NCBI GenBank assembly: GCA_023249255.1
Contig: JAHFCY010000021.1
Span: 1-23,785, forward strand
DNA: 23,785 nt
Direction: 5' to 3'
Source of the DNA: Candidatus Lindowiibacteriota bacterium
GTDB lineage: Bacteria; Lindowbacteria; 2-12-FULL-62-27
Within the stretch, counting starts at the first letter, position 1. The number at the start of each line of letters is the position of its first letter. The notes under the pieces were generated by a model, which worked only from the letters and a program-made list of their open reading frames with translations, was not told the DNA's origin and ran no database searches. Positions 8,125 through 14,682 of the stretch are shown here, one piece after another. The position numbers and the translations under genes were made by a program.

Positions 8125-8415
8125 ATGGAAACGGCGGCGGCGCATGGAATTGAAATGAAGGCTGGGGTTTGCGGCGGCAAACCGGTGATTGCCGGGACGC
8201 GGATCACGGTCAAACACATCGTGGTCGAACACCTCTTTAACGGCCGAACGGCTGAAGACATTGCTGTCACACTCCCGCATCTGACATTGGCTCAAATTTA
8301 TGACGCCATGGCCTACTACCATCGTCACAAATCCGAAATCGATCAGGACATCGCCGCAGAGGACGACATCATCCGAAAAGTCGCGAAACAATACGGCGTC
8401 ACCGTCCCTGACTGA
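8125..8415 (+). CDS. DUF433-family antitoxin (TA pair 2)
   Basis: The 96-aa protein contains AGVCGGKPVIAGTRITVKHI and then NGRTAEDIAVTLPHLTLAQI, the standard DUF433 core and its HTH-like segment. An acidic/charged tail (DQDIAAEDDII) probably docks onto the toxin. I chose the ATG at 8125 rather than 8119 because it keeps the -10-to-ATG distance of 6 nt seen at the other TA operons. It is 6 nt upstream of its toxin gene and co-directional, so the two are an operon. It is only distantly similar to the antitoxin of pair 1, so this is probably a separate acquisition and not a local duplication. Confidence 0.85.
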   Translation: METAAAHGIEMKAGVCGGKPVIAGTRITVKHIVVEHLFNGRTAEDIAVTLPHLTLAQIYDAMAYYHRHKSEIDQDIAAEDDIIRKVAKQYGVTVPD

Positions 8416-8421
8416 GGAATC

Positions 8422-8760
8422 TTGCTTCGATTTTATCTCGATGAAAATGTTGATCCCCGAATTGCGGTTGCCCTCTGCAGGATGGGAATAACTGCGACCA
8501 CGACCATTGATGCGAATCGTTTGGGTTTCGCTGACACGGAGCAAATAGCGTATACGCTTGCCGTCAACGCCGCTTTTGTGACTCACGACGAAGGCATCTT
8601 GTCTCAGGTTTCGGCGCTCGGACTTTCCGGCAGGGATTACCCATGCATCGTTTTTACGAAGAGCGGCAAATATTCGATCGGGACGGTCATCCGGAAACTC
8701 CAAATCTTTGCCCAAACCCGGCCTACCGACTCCCTTAAAAACCGAGTCATCTTTCTCTGA
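8422..8760 (+). CDS. DUF5615 PIN-like toxin (TA pair 2)
   Basis: The 112-aa product starts at a TTG with GAGG about 4-5 nt upstream. LRFYLDENVDPRIAVAL provides the N-terminal acidic pair (D7, E8), and AAFVTHDEGIL provides the second acidic cluster, with H preceding D-E. DYPCIVFTKSGKYSIG is the typical DUF5615 beta-strand region. Length and motifs match a complete toxin with predicted PIN-type RNase activity. It follows its DUF433 antitoxin by 6 nt. A GC-rich hairpin lies 3 nt after its stop. No N-terminal signal or membrane segment is present, so it is cytoplasmic. Confidence 0.85.
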   Translation: MLRFYLDENVDPRIAVALCRMGITATTTIDANRLGFADTEQIAYTLAVNAAFVTHDEGILSQVSALGLSGRDYPCIVFTKSGKYSIGTVIRKLQIFAQTRPTDSLKNRVIFL

Positions 8761-8762
8761 TC

Positions 8763-8781
8763 CCCGGCGTTCAGGGCCGGG
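8763..8781 (+). terminator. Terminator-like hairpin after TA pair 2
   Basis: Perfect 6-bp arms CCCGGC and GCCGGG enclose a 7-nt loop just after the toxin stop codon. No T-tract follows, so it may stabilise the mRNA 3' end or end transcription inefficiently and not act as a canonical intrinsic terminator. Confidence 0.4.
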
Positions 8782-8819
8782 CCGTAGTCGCACGGGGTAC
8801 GCAAATGGCTGACCGTCTG

Positions 8820-8848
8820 GAACGCGCAACCGGAACGATTTCGCGTTC
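8820..8848. ncRNA. Conserved hairpin element, copy 2
   Basis: Arms GAACGCG (8820-8826) and CGCGTTC (8842-8848) surround a 15-nt loop that differs from copy 1 (7846-7874) at one position. The stem carries a C-G to G-C exchange relative to copy 1, keeping a perfect 7-bp helix. The element sits between TA pairs 2 and 3; the rest of 8761-8978 holds a hairpin, the pair 3 palindrome and promoter, and no gene. Confidence 0.5.
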
Positions 8849-8918
8849 ATGCCGCATGCCACCGGAACACGGCAACCTTCGGCTGAGTTACAAAAATCCA
8901 GGGACAAGGCCGGGAGAA

Positions 8919-8932
8919 TCCCGTCCATGGGA
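8919..8932. promoter_or_regulatory. Operator-like palindrome upstream of TA pair 3
   Basis: TCCCGT-CC-ATGGGA, the counterpart of 8065-8078 with one arm mismatch, 11 nt upstream of the -35 hexamer. It lies in the duplicated TA flank. Confidence 0.35.
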
Positions 8933-8943
8933 TTCGGATCGCC

Positions 8944-8972
8944 TTGACTCGCCCGGCGGGATTTTGGATAGT
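8944..8972 (+). promoter_or_regulatory. Putative leaderless promoter of TA pair 3
   Basis: TTGACT (8944-8949), 17 bp, GATAGT (8967-8972), then 6 nt to the ATG at 8979. The sequence between and around the boxes is shared with pair 2 (8090) and pair 4 (14432). Confidence 0.6.
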
Positions 8973-8978
8973 GTTGGC

Positions 8979-9188
8979 ATGGATAATGTGGCTGCATTGA
9001 AAAGATCGGTAAAACGAAGTGGGCGGGTCAATCCTGAGGCGGCTCTTCGGGCGCTGGATAGAGCGCGAGCCTACATCAAAAAGCACGGGCCCGTCTTTAA
9101 GGGAATGACCCACGAACAGATCCTCGCCCGTATCAAGAAAACGCGTTACCAGATTTTTGAGGAACGGTTTGCGCTTCGTTCTCGATAG
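8979..9188 (+). CDS. Small antitoxin, unnamed family, paired with PIN toxin (TA pair 3)
   Basis: The 69-aa basic protein is homologous to the one at 14467-14682. Both share an A-AL-x-x-DRA- or EEALAY-like helix, a G(M/L)T-x-x-QI-ARIKKTRY segment and a C-terminus ending RSR. The frame is open upstream to 8805, but the promoter geometry and the paralogue fix the start at the ATG at 8979. Its 3' end overlaps the toxin start by 20 nt in another frame. It is probably the antitoxin because it is small, charged, upstream of and overlapping a PIN gene. I do not recognise a named Pfam family for it. It remains intact although its toxin is truncated. Confidence 0.65.
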   Translation: MDNVAALKRSVKRSGRVNPEAALRALDRARAYIKKHGPVFKGMTHEQILARIKKTRYQIFEERFALRSR

Positions 9189-9444
9189 CAACGAATACAT
9201 ATACACCTTCGGAGAATGTCGTGAGGCCGATTGTGAAGAACTCCTTCGGATGGTCGCAGTCAAGTCAGTGACAGGCCAGATAAGAACATTTCTTCCGCGC
9301 ATGGTTGTCAGCGAAGTTGGAAGGAACCTCCCCGCACCGTTGCTGAGACAGTGCCATCTTTTTTGGAAAAACATCGGATGTAAAGCGGAATCGGGGGTCA
9401 GAAGGACGCTGTACAATAATTATGGAGGGGAGGAATGGTGTTAG
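9169..9444 (+). pseudogene. Truncated PIN-domain toxin (TA pair 3)
   Basis: A TTG at 9169, with GAGG upstream, starts a 91-aa frame. By homology to the intact toxin at 14663 the first half is normal: RFVLDSNEYIYTFG carries the first catalytic Asp, and MVVSEVGRN carries the conserved Glu. Similarity stops at about residue 72 (KNIGCKAE), after which the frame continues in unrelated sequence to a stop at 9442-9444. The C-terminal half with the last PIN acidic residues is missing, so RNase activity should be lost. A relic matching the last residues of the intact toxin appears about 290 bp downstream (9731-9757), and the intervening DNA contains a promoter-leader repeat. The gene was therefore probably broken by insertion or recombination. 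Confidence 0.75.
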
Positions 9445-9523
9445 AACGATGTTGAAAAGAGAGGACGGCCAGTTGGGCACTCCCGCGCCATCCCGTGGTC
9501 CGCCTGAGACGGACGGCACTCTG

Positions 9524-9637
9524 CCCATCCGGGCCGCCAGCTGGCTGGTCAGCAATTTCAGGAATTTCCATCAGCATTCGTATCATACCGTATAATAAAT
9601 AATGGACGTATTGTAGGCGTCGACGGACAAAAGTCAA
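9524..9637 (-). repeat. 114-bp promoter-leader repeat, copy 2
   Basis: Ungapped counterpart of 7922-8035, including the promoter and the short conserved minus-strand frame. It lies between the truncated toxin and the relic signal peptide. The 312-bp gap 9445-9756 holds this repeat, that relic (9641-9683) and the toxin tail relic (9731-9757), but no intact gene. Confidence 0.7.
9610..9637 (-). promoter_or_regulatory. Orphan minus-strand promoter, copy 2
   Basis: TTGACT (9632-9637), 16 bp, TACAAT (9610-9615) on the minus strand. It would transcribe leftward into the 3' end of the truncated toxin gene. No recognisable coding sequence follows. Confidence 0.55.
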
Positions 9638-9640
9638 GCA

Positions 9641-9683
9641 CATAGACGGGAAGCGAAAGGGGAAGAACTATCATGACAAGCAG
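9641..9683 (-). pseudogene. Relic of a signal-peptide-coding sequence
   Basis: These 43 bp match 14079-14121, which encodes the end of the signal peptide of the beta-helix/lipase protein, with only a few substitutions. Translated, the relic reads VMIVLPLSLPVYV where the intact gene reads VILVLSLSLPVYA. It ends at the cleavage-site position, directly beside the 114-bp repeat, so it is a fragment of a lost paralogue joined at a recombination point. Confidence 0.6.
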
Positions 9684-9730
9684 TGGACAGAGGTTTATAG
9701 GATGTCCGCATGGAACAGGGGTTGGGTCTT

Positions 9731-9757
9731 TGCCCAAATAAAATCTTAACAATTTCC
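9731..9757 (+). pseudogene. Relic of a PIN-toxin 3' end
   Basis: The plus-strand frame reads PNKILTIS and stops at TAA (9755-9757), matching the KEILTIS C-terminus of the intact toxin that ends at 15097. As there, the stop overlaps the stop codon of a convergent dockerin gene. This marks the ancestral end of the truncated toxin of pair 3 or of another lost copy. Confidence 0.55.
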
Positions 9758-12700
9758 TAATCACCGGATTTCATCCAATTCGGGGCGAGGACGGAGTAAT
9801 CGGCGTCTGTGATATAACCGTCATTGTTAAAGTCTGCCCTCGCATCATATTTTGAGTTTCCTGATTGTGTCATCCAAGCTGGCGCCAGGATGCTGTAATC
9901 CGCGTCGGTTACATAATTGTCGTTGTTCGCATCTCCGCCCTTCAGCGTAGTCCTCGAAAACGTAAAATTCGTGATTTTCCCTCCGGAAACCGTCATCGTG
10001 CCGGACATTCGGAGCGTGCGGGCCTCTTTAATTTTAATCGTATAGGAGCCGTCGGAAATCGCTTGAAGCTCAAAAGCGCCACTGCTGTCCGTATAACCTT
10101 CACTTTGCGTGTCGCCGCCTGCGTTATAGACAGCTATATTGATCCCTGACCGGTCGTCGCCACGCCCTTCGATTTTGACCGACAGCGCCGTGTCCGATAT
10201 CGTGTTGCTGTCGCTTACGATAACGTAGATCGAAAAATGCGACACATTCGCCCAAACCGTTTTGTTGGTCGCATCCACCGTGCTGGATACCTGAACCAAC
10301 TGCTGGGTGTTTTCATCCAGATACGACAGCTTCAAACTGCTCGCGGAATATCCGGTTCCATCGACAATCCCGTTGCCGTCCGCGTCCTGGTATGGCAAAT
10401 CCAAACGAACGCTGTTGCCAAATGATGTAATTTTATTGCCCGAGGCGTCTTTGACTGAAAAATCAAACACACTTTTATTGTCTATAGGTTTTTTGGCGGT
10501 TTTTGCGGTCGCCGTACTCAGCATGGCTATTTTAGAGTTGTCCTCTTTCAACATTGACATTTCCGCCGTCGAACCGCTCGGCGCGGTATTCGGCGGCAGT
10601 GTCATTTTCACGCCGTTCCCCACTTCGTTTGTAGTCGTGCTGTTCGGATCGACGTGCGCCTGAAACTTCCCATATAAATTTTCACTCGCTGGAAGCGGCG
10701 CACCGATTGGATTTTTTATCCATGTGATGATTCGATTGGTTATTTCTGGCGGAACCCCCTCCACTTCGGATGCGTATGGTACTATTTGTCCAATTAATTT
10801 TTTGTGATGGTATGTAACCGGAAATGTTTTCAGAACTCCATCAAGGGAATCATCCCTCACAGTTCCAACAATATCATTATCGTCGTTAGGTGAAAAGAAC
10901 TTGTGAACATCCGCCTTGTATGCATACAAAATTCCGAAAAACTTGATAAATTTTATGTCCTTTAATCCTACAGTTCCGGCTATCACACCATATTCAACAT
11001 CACCGTTTAGGTGCGGTGAATTTGAGTTGTCAGTGGCTCTCCAGCCGTTGAGTTTTGCCAGCAGACTCGGCTCATTGTAGATTTTGTAATATGAGTCAGA
11101 AAGCATCATATTTTTTGCAGCTTCGTTTTTGAAATTTTTATTAAAAAAGGTTGTTATTCCTTGTTTTTCGAGATTATCAACAGCTTCTTTATAAGCGACG
11201 TGAAGTAGGATATGCTTCGTATAAAAGCCACGGCTATCAAATACATCTTTGGCTTTCTGCACTTCTTCACGCATCTTGGGATTAGATGATAATGGATTGG
11301 ACGTGGACGGATCGGTCAAACTTTGTTCAAAACTCAAGTGATACATAAAATCGCCAGGGTAACTTCCCCCGTTGGGAGTGCCCAACATAATTAATTTGTC
11401 AACACTACCATTGATGTAGAGGAGCGGCGAAGTGGAAATGTCTGGGTCTTCTCTTTCTTCCAGATACCATCTACACACAATTCCGCCCAAACTATATGCA
11501 ACCAATTTAATTTTTTTGTCCGGAACGAATTGCCCGAATGCCCCGATAGCATTTTTCAGCAGCTTACCCGAATAATCAAACCGTTGCTGATTTGGATATT
11601 CGAAAGACCAAATATCATAATCAGTTAACGACGGCGTATGAATGTTAGTAAGTAAATCTATATAAGAACTGAGTGCATTCGATAGAATCTTCATATCATC
11701 CGCAACATTATTGATTCCATGCACCAGAAATATCGGACTTTTAGAACCTATGGAATTGTCCACAGGGAAAGAACCGGAAGTGTGCGTGGTCAGAATATTC
11801 CCGTTAGCATCATATTCATCTATCTTCACCTGCACCGAATTATTGTAATTGATGATGGGCGTGAATATATCGGCGTCAGCATATGTAATGATTTTGCTAT
11901 TCCACGTCAGACTTCCGACATCCTGTTCCTTATCATCAACATATATATTACCATAGGTCGCCCCGCGGATTTCCGGAGCCGAAGACCACGGGACAGATGT
12001 TGATTGCCTGAAAAATGCGCGAATATATTTTCCACTACCTTCTTTGGTCCATGTGATTGTATATTTGCCATTCCCCACAGATTCGTGTGCGATGTCGGGT
12101 GGCGGTTCGTTGAGATAAGTAACCTTAACCGGCCCGCCCTGCTGATCTCTTGGGCCGGTGTATGATGATAGGTTGGCGGGGTCACGGAACCAGTATGTGT
12201 TGTTGGCGGTTGGGAAAGCCGCGCGAACATAGAAGGTTTCGCTGGCCGCGATTGCGCCGGCTTTTCTCTTGATATACAGGGTCAGAATCCTCGTGTCGTT
12301 CGCCGTAAAATTGCGTGTGATATCAACCAGTTGCTTGGTCGATGTGAACGTATCCGATGCGTCTACTCTATAGATTGTGGAACCGATGGGATAACTCTGA
12401 ATTGTCCAGCCATTGCTGATCGTGCTGCTGTAAATTGCGGGATTGATGTTAGCGCCTTCAACGGTGACGATCTCCAACCCGGTCGATACAGTCGCCGAGA
12501 CATAGCCTGAAGTGACCGACTGCGACGATAGATTCCGGATGTTGAGCTTGAGAGGAACTACCTCGTTCTCGCGCGGGCTGATCTTGGCCACATACGTATC
12601 GAGAATCGGCATCGGTACTGGCGCCGACGTGCTCCAAGGCGTGAAGTCGACGTTGCCGACGACCGCGTCGCCTTTGCCGGAAGAATTCTGCGTTGCGTGG

Positions 12701-14205
12701 TATGGTCCAGATCCATCTCGACCCCACCAGTTGTTCTCGGCGGTGATTTGTGACCCTGTTTGATTGGAGAGCCCGGCCGTAGTATTCAGAAGGAAGGAAT
12801 TATTCGTGATAGTGGGATTGTTAGTCCCGGACACATATAGGCCGATAGGATTGTTGAAGAAATGACATCCAGTGATAGTCGGAGACTGGTCACTGCCCGA
12901 AATATAGATACCATAATTATAGGCTGAACTTATTATGCAGTTGCTTATCGTGGGCGAGACCCCGTTCAACCATAACGTGTATAGACGGTATTGATAAAAA
13001 TAACCATTATAAACATCACGATTATCCCCAGAGTACCAATACCCGCCGTATCTCATGATGACGTGATGCAGATTCGTCGTGCCCGTATTCAGCAGGATCT
13101 GGCCCCAATCGCCGCCTACCGGATTGCCGGTTCCGGTCACACCGCCGACACTGTTGTCCCTCAGGCTCGTGAAGACCACCTCGTTACCGGAACTCCCCTG
13201 GCAATCCAGCGTCCCGTTCACGGTCATTCGGCGCATGCTGCTGCTCGATCCCATCTTCACCACAACCCCACCGCCGATCGTCAGCGTCTTCCCGCTGTTG
13301 ATCGTGATGTCGCCCAGAGCGACATACGGCAGGCCAAGGCCTTGAACATTCTCCCAAGTGACGGCCTGATCGATCGTGCCTGAAACCGCGATTCCCCGGG
13401 ATGATGGGCCACTGAACGTGTTGCCGCTGTAAACCGGATTCGCCCCGTTAACCTCGTATATCGGCCATCCATTATTCCCTGAAAACGTGTTCCCCGTCAC
13501 ACTGGGAGTCGATCCGTCCATCATGAGGCCGTACGAACTTCCACTGATGACATTGTTGCTTATCGTGGGAGTCTGTCCCACACCCGTGCTGTAAATCCCG
13601 TAACTGCCACTGTATCCCGTGTCGATCACGCAGTTGCTTACTGTGGGCGAGACCCCGTTCAACCATAACGTGTATAGACGGTATTGATAAAAATAACCAT
13701 TATAAACATCACGATTATCCCCAGAGTACCAATACCCGCCGTATCTCATGATGACGTGATGCAGATTCGTCGTGCCCGTATTCAGCAGGATCTGGCCCCA
13801 ATCGCCGCCTACCGGATTGCCGGTTCCGGTCACACCGCCGACACTGTTGTCCCTCAGGCTCGTGAAGACCACCTCGTTACCGGAACTCCCCTGGCAATCC
13901 AGCGTCCCGTTCACGGTCATTCGGCGCATGCTGCTGCTCGATCCCATCTTCACCACAACCCCACCGCCGATCGTCAGCGTCTTCCCGCTGTTGACCACAA
14001 TGTCACTCGTCACGATGTATGGACTACCCTCAAGCGTCCAAGTCGTGTCTTCCGAGATCGTGCCGCCGACATTGGTGGCATAAACGGGAAGCGAAAGGGA
14101 AAGAACCAGAATGACAAGGAGGACGACTGGGTTTAGCAGATTACACACAAAAAGGCAGGCCGAGCGGCTAAAGCGCGCCGGTTTACGGGGGACTACACGA
14201 GACAT
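9757..14205 (-). CDS. Exported beta-helix / lipase-like protein with C-terminal dockerin
   Basis: The ATG at 14205 is preceded by GGAGG with a 6-nt spacer, so it is preferred over the longer frame from 14292; it gives 1482 aa. The signal peptide reads VVLLVILVLSLSLPVYA, with cleavage near residue 43. Residues about 45-530 are right-handed beta-helix (NosD/pectate-lyase-like) with N-x-(I/F)S-x-N rungs and two nearly identical 118-residue blocks, ending NNWWG-x-DGSGP. A beta-rich module follows, then an alpha/beta-hydrolase: FLVHGINN, nucleophile elbow AYSLGG, LGTPNGGS and a late YHH. Then come a ZU5-like region, a carboxypeptidase-regulatory-like domain and a dockerin (GDANNDNYVTDAD, ADFNNDGYITDAD). 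From the segment before the hydrolase onward it is paralogous to the 2407-6627 protein, but the N-terminal half is unrelated. It is an extracellular esterase/lipase by motif; the substrate is unknown. Confidence 0.88.
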   Translation of the reverse strand: MSRVVPRKPARFSRSACLFVCNLLNPVVLLVILVLSLSLPVYATNVGGTISEDTTWTLEGSPYIVTSDIVVNSGKTLTIGGGVVVKMGSSSSMRRMTVNGTLDCQGSSGNEVVFTSLRDNSVGGVTGTGNPVGGDWGQILLNTGTTNLHHVIMRYGGYWYSGDNRDVYNGYFYQYRLYTLWLNGVSPTVSNCVIDTGYSGSYGIYSTGVGQTPTISNNVISGSSYGLMMDGSTPSVTGNTFSGNNGWPIYEVNGANPVYSGNTFSGPSSRGIAVSGTIDQAVTWENVQGLGLPYVALGDITINSGKTLTIGGGVVVKMGSSSSMRRMTVNGTLDCQGSSGNEVVFTSLRDNSVGGVTGTGNPVGGDWGQILLNTGTTNLHHVIMRYGGYWYSGDNRDVYNGYFYQYRLYTLWLNGVSPTISNCIISSAYNYGIYISGSDQSPTITGCHFFNNPIGLYVSGTNNPTITNNSFLLNTTAGLSNQTGSQITAENNWWGRDGSGPYHATQNSSGKGDAVVGNVDFTPWSTSAPVPMPILDTYVAKISPRENEVVPLKLNIRNLSSQSVTSGYVSATVSTGLEIVTVEGANINPAIYSSTISNGWTIQSYPIGSTIYRVDASDTFTSTKQLVDITRNFTANDTRILTLYIKRKAGAIAASETFYVRAAFPTANNTYWFRDPANLSSYTGPRDQQGGPVKVTYLNEPPPDIAHESVGNGKYTITWTKEGSGKYIRAFFRQSTSVPWSSAPEIRGATYGNIYVDDKEQDVGSLTWNSKIITYADADIFTPIINYNNSVQVKIDEYDANGNILTTHTSGSFPVDNSIGSKSPIFLVHGINNVADDMKILSNALSSYIDLLTNIHTPSLTDYDIWSFEYPNQQRFDYSGKLLKNAIGAFGQFVPDKKIKLVAYSLGGIVCRWYLEEREDPDISTSPLLYINGSVDKLIMLGTPNGGSYPGDFMYHLSFEQSLTDPSTSNPLSSNPKMREEVQKAKDVFDSRGFYTKHILLHVAYKEAVDNLEKQGITTFFNKNFKNEAAKNMMLSDSYYKIYNEPSLLAKLNGWRATDNSNSPHLNGDVEYGVIAGTVGLKDIKFIKFFGILYAYKADVHKFFSPNDDNDIVGTVRDDSLDGVLKTFPVTYHHKKLIGQIVPYASEVEGVPPEITNRIITWIKNPIGAPLPASENLYGKFQAHVDPNSTTTNEVGNGVKMTLPPNTAPSGSTAEMSMLKEDNSKIAMLSTATAKTAKKPIDNKSVFDFSVKDASGNKITSFGNSVRLDLPYQDADGNGIVDGTGYSASSLKLSYLDENTQQLVQVSSTVDATNKTVWANVSHFSIYVIVSDSNTISDTALSVKIEGRGDDRSGINIAVYNAGGDTQSEGYTDSSGAFELQAISDGSYTIKIKEARTLRMSGTMTVSGGKITNFTFSRTTLKGGDANNDNYVTDADYSILAPAWMTQSGNSKYDARADFNNDGYITDADYSVLAPNWMKSGD
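9760..9947 (-). repeat. Dockerin-encoding repeat, copy 2
   Basis: Nearly identical in DNA to 2413-2600 (offset 7347) and close to 15097-15284. The similarity to the copy 1 gene continues upstream to about 10367, covering the regulatory-like domain and part of the preceding ZU5-like region. Confidence 0.85.
12950..13301 (-). repeat. 352-bp internal duplication, copy A
   Basis: Appears identical base for base to 13643-13994 (offset 693), including synonymous positions. It encodes one beta-helix block containing GGGVVVKMGSSSS and WLNGVSPT. Identity drops abruptly at both ends, which indicates recent duplication or gene conversion. Confidence 0.85.
13643..13994 (-). repeat. 352-bp internal duplication, copy B
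   Basis: The N-terminal-side copy of the block at 12950-13301, in the same reading frame. Between the two copies lie about 340 bp of ordinary, diverged beta-helix rungs. Confidence 0.85.
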
Positions 14206-14306
14206 CCCAAACCTCCAACTGTCGACCTGTCCGCGCCCGTCCGCAGACACAGGCCAACTGCCCGGCCGGCTGGCCAAGACAGCGCCGAACACACAGAAAG
14301 TGTCAT
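14193..14306 (-). other. Possible 37-aa leader peptide ORF
   Basis: ATG at 14306 lies in a GATATGACA context shared with the start of the M6 peptidase gene (21321). The frame (MTLSVCSALSWPAG...) ends at 14193, overlapping the ATG of the beta-helix/lipase gene at 14205 by 13 nt. It could couple translation or be an eroded older start. No ribosome site is seen. Confidence 0.3.
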
Positions 14307-14322
14307 ATCGAATAATGGGTGA

Positions 14323-14350
14323 ATTGTTGCTGAAGGCGGAAAAAAGTCAA
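14323..14350 (-). promoter_or_regulatory. Promoter of the beta-helix/lipase gene
   Basis: TTGACT (14345-14350), 16 bp, AACAAT (14323-14328) on the minus strand, followed by CATTATTCGATATGACA. That downstream block is shared with the M6 peptidase promoter and in part with the two orphan promoters. The predicted leader to the ATG at 14205 is about 110 nt. It diverges from the TA pair 4 promoter. Confidence 0.5.
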
Positions 14351-14414
14351 GACGGCTTGGCAAAATTTTAGGGACAGCACGCACAACCGCAAAACAATTT
14401 GTTTTCCTCCGATC

Positions 14415-14427
14415 CTCCGATCCGGAG
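14415..14427. promoter_or_regulatory. Operator-like inverted repeat upstream of TA pair 4
   Basis: CTCCG and CGGAG arms around ATC, ending 4 nt before the -35. Its position resembles the palindromes at 8065 and 8919 but its sequence differs, so any binding protein would have another specificity. Confidence 0.3.
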
Positions 14428-14431
14428 ATTC

Positions 14432-14460
14432 TTGACTCGCCCGGGGGGATTTAGGATAGT
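14432..14460 (+). promoter_or_regulatory. Putative leaderless promoter of TA pair 4
   Basis: TTGACT (14432-14437), 17 bp, GATAGT (14455-14460), 6 nt, ATG at 14467: the same boxes and spacing as for pair 3 (8944), with highly similar spacer sequence. Confidence 0.6.
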
Positions 14461-14466
14461 ATTGTC

Positions 14467-14682
14467 ATGAAAACCGTCGCGATGCGCGGGAGGCAGCACA
14501 ATAGACGAAACGGAAGGACGCCAGATCCAGTGGCGGCGCGGAAGATTGTCGAAGAGGCGCTGGCCTACAATCGAACGCATCAATCGCCTTTGGACGGGTT
14601 GACCGCAGCCCAGATCATGGCGCGAATCAAAAAAACACGCTACGAACTGTTCAAAGAACGCTTTGCGCCTCGTTCTCGATAG
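14467..14682 (+). CDS. Small antitoxin, unnamed family, paired with PIN toxin (TA pair 4)
   Basis: The 71-aa basic protein is a paralogue of the 8979-9188 product. The shared parts are A-x-KIVEEALAY-like helix residues, DGLTAAQIMARIKKTRYELF and a final RSR. The ATG at 14467 is set by the promoter 6 nt upstream. It overlaps the downstream PIN gene by 20 nt, so the codons for the last seven residues also encode the toxin's first catalytic motif in another frame. It is presumed to bind and neutralise that toxin and possibly to repress the promoter, though no DNA-binding fold is obvious in the short sequence. It is divergent from the beta-helix/lipase dockerin gene. Confidence 0.7.
   Translation: MKTVAMRGRQHNRRNGRTPDPVAARKIVEEALAYNRTHQSPLDGLTAAQIMARIKKTRYELFKERFAPRSR

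Noticed and set aside
8032-8997. 321-aa minus-strand ORF opposite TA pair 2
   Set aside because: It covers a clear DUF433/DUF5615 pair on the plus strand, spans two intergenic repeats and has no recognisable domain; it is an open shadow frame.
14292-14292. Longer start for the beta-helix/lipase gene
   Set aside because: The ATG at 14205 has GGAGG at a proper distance and gives a normal signal peptide; the upstream extension runs through the leader region.
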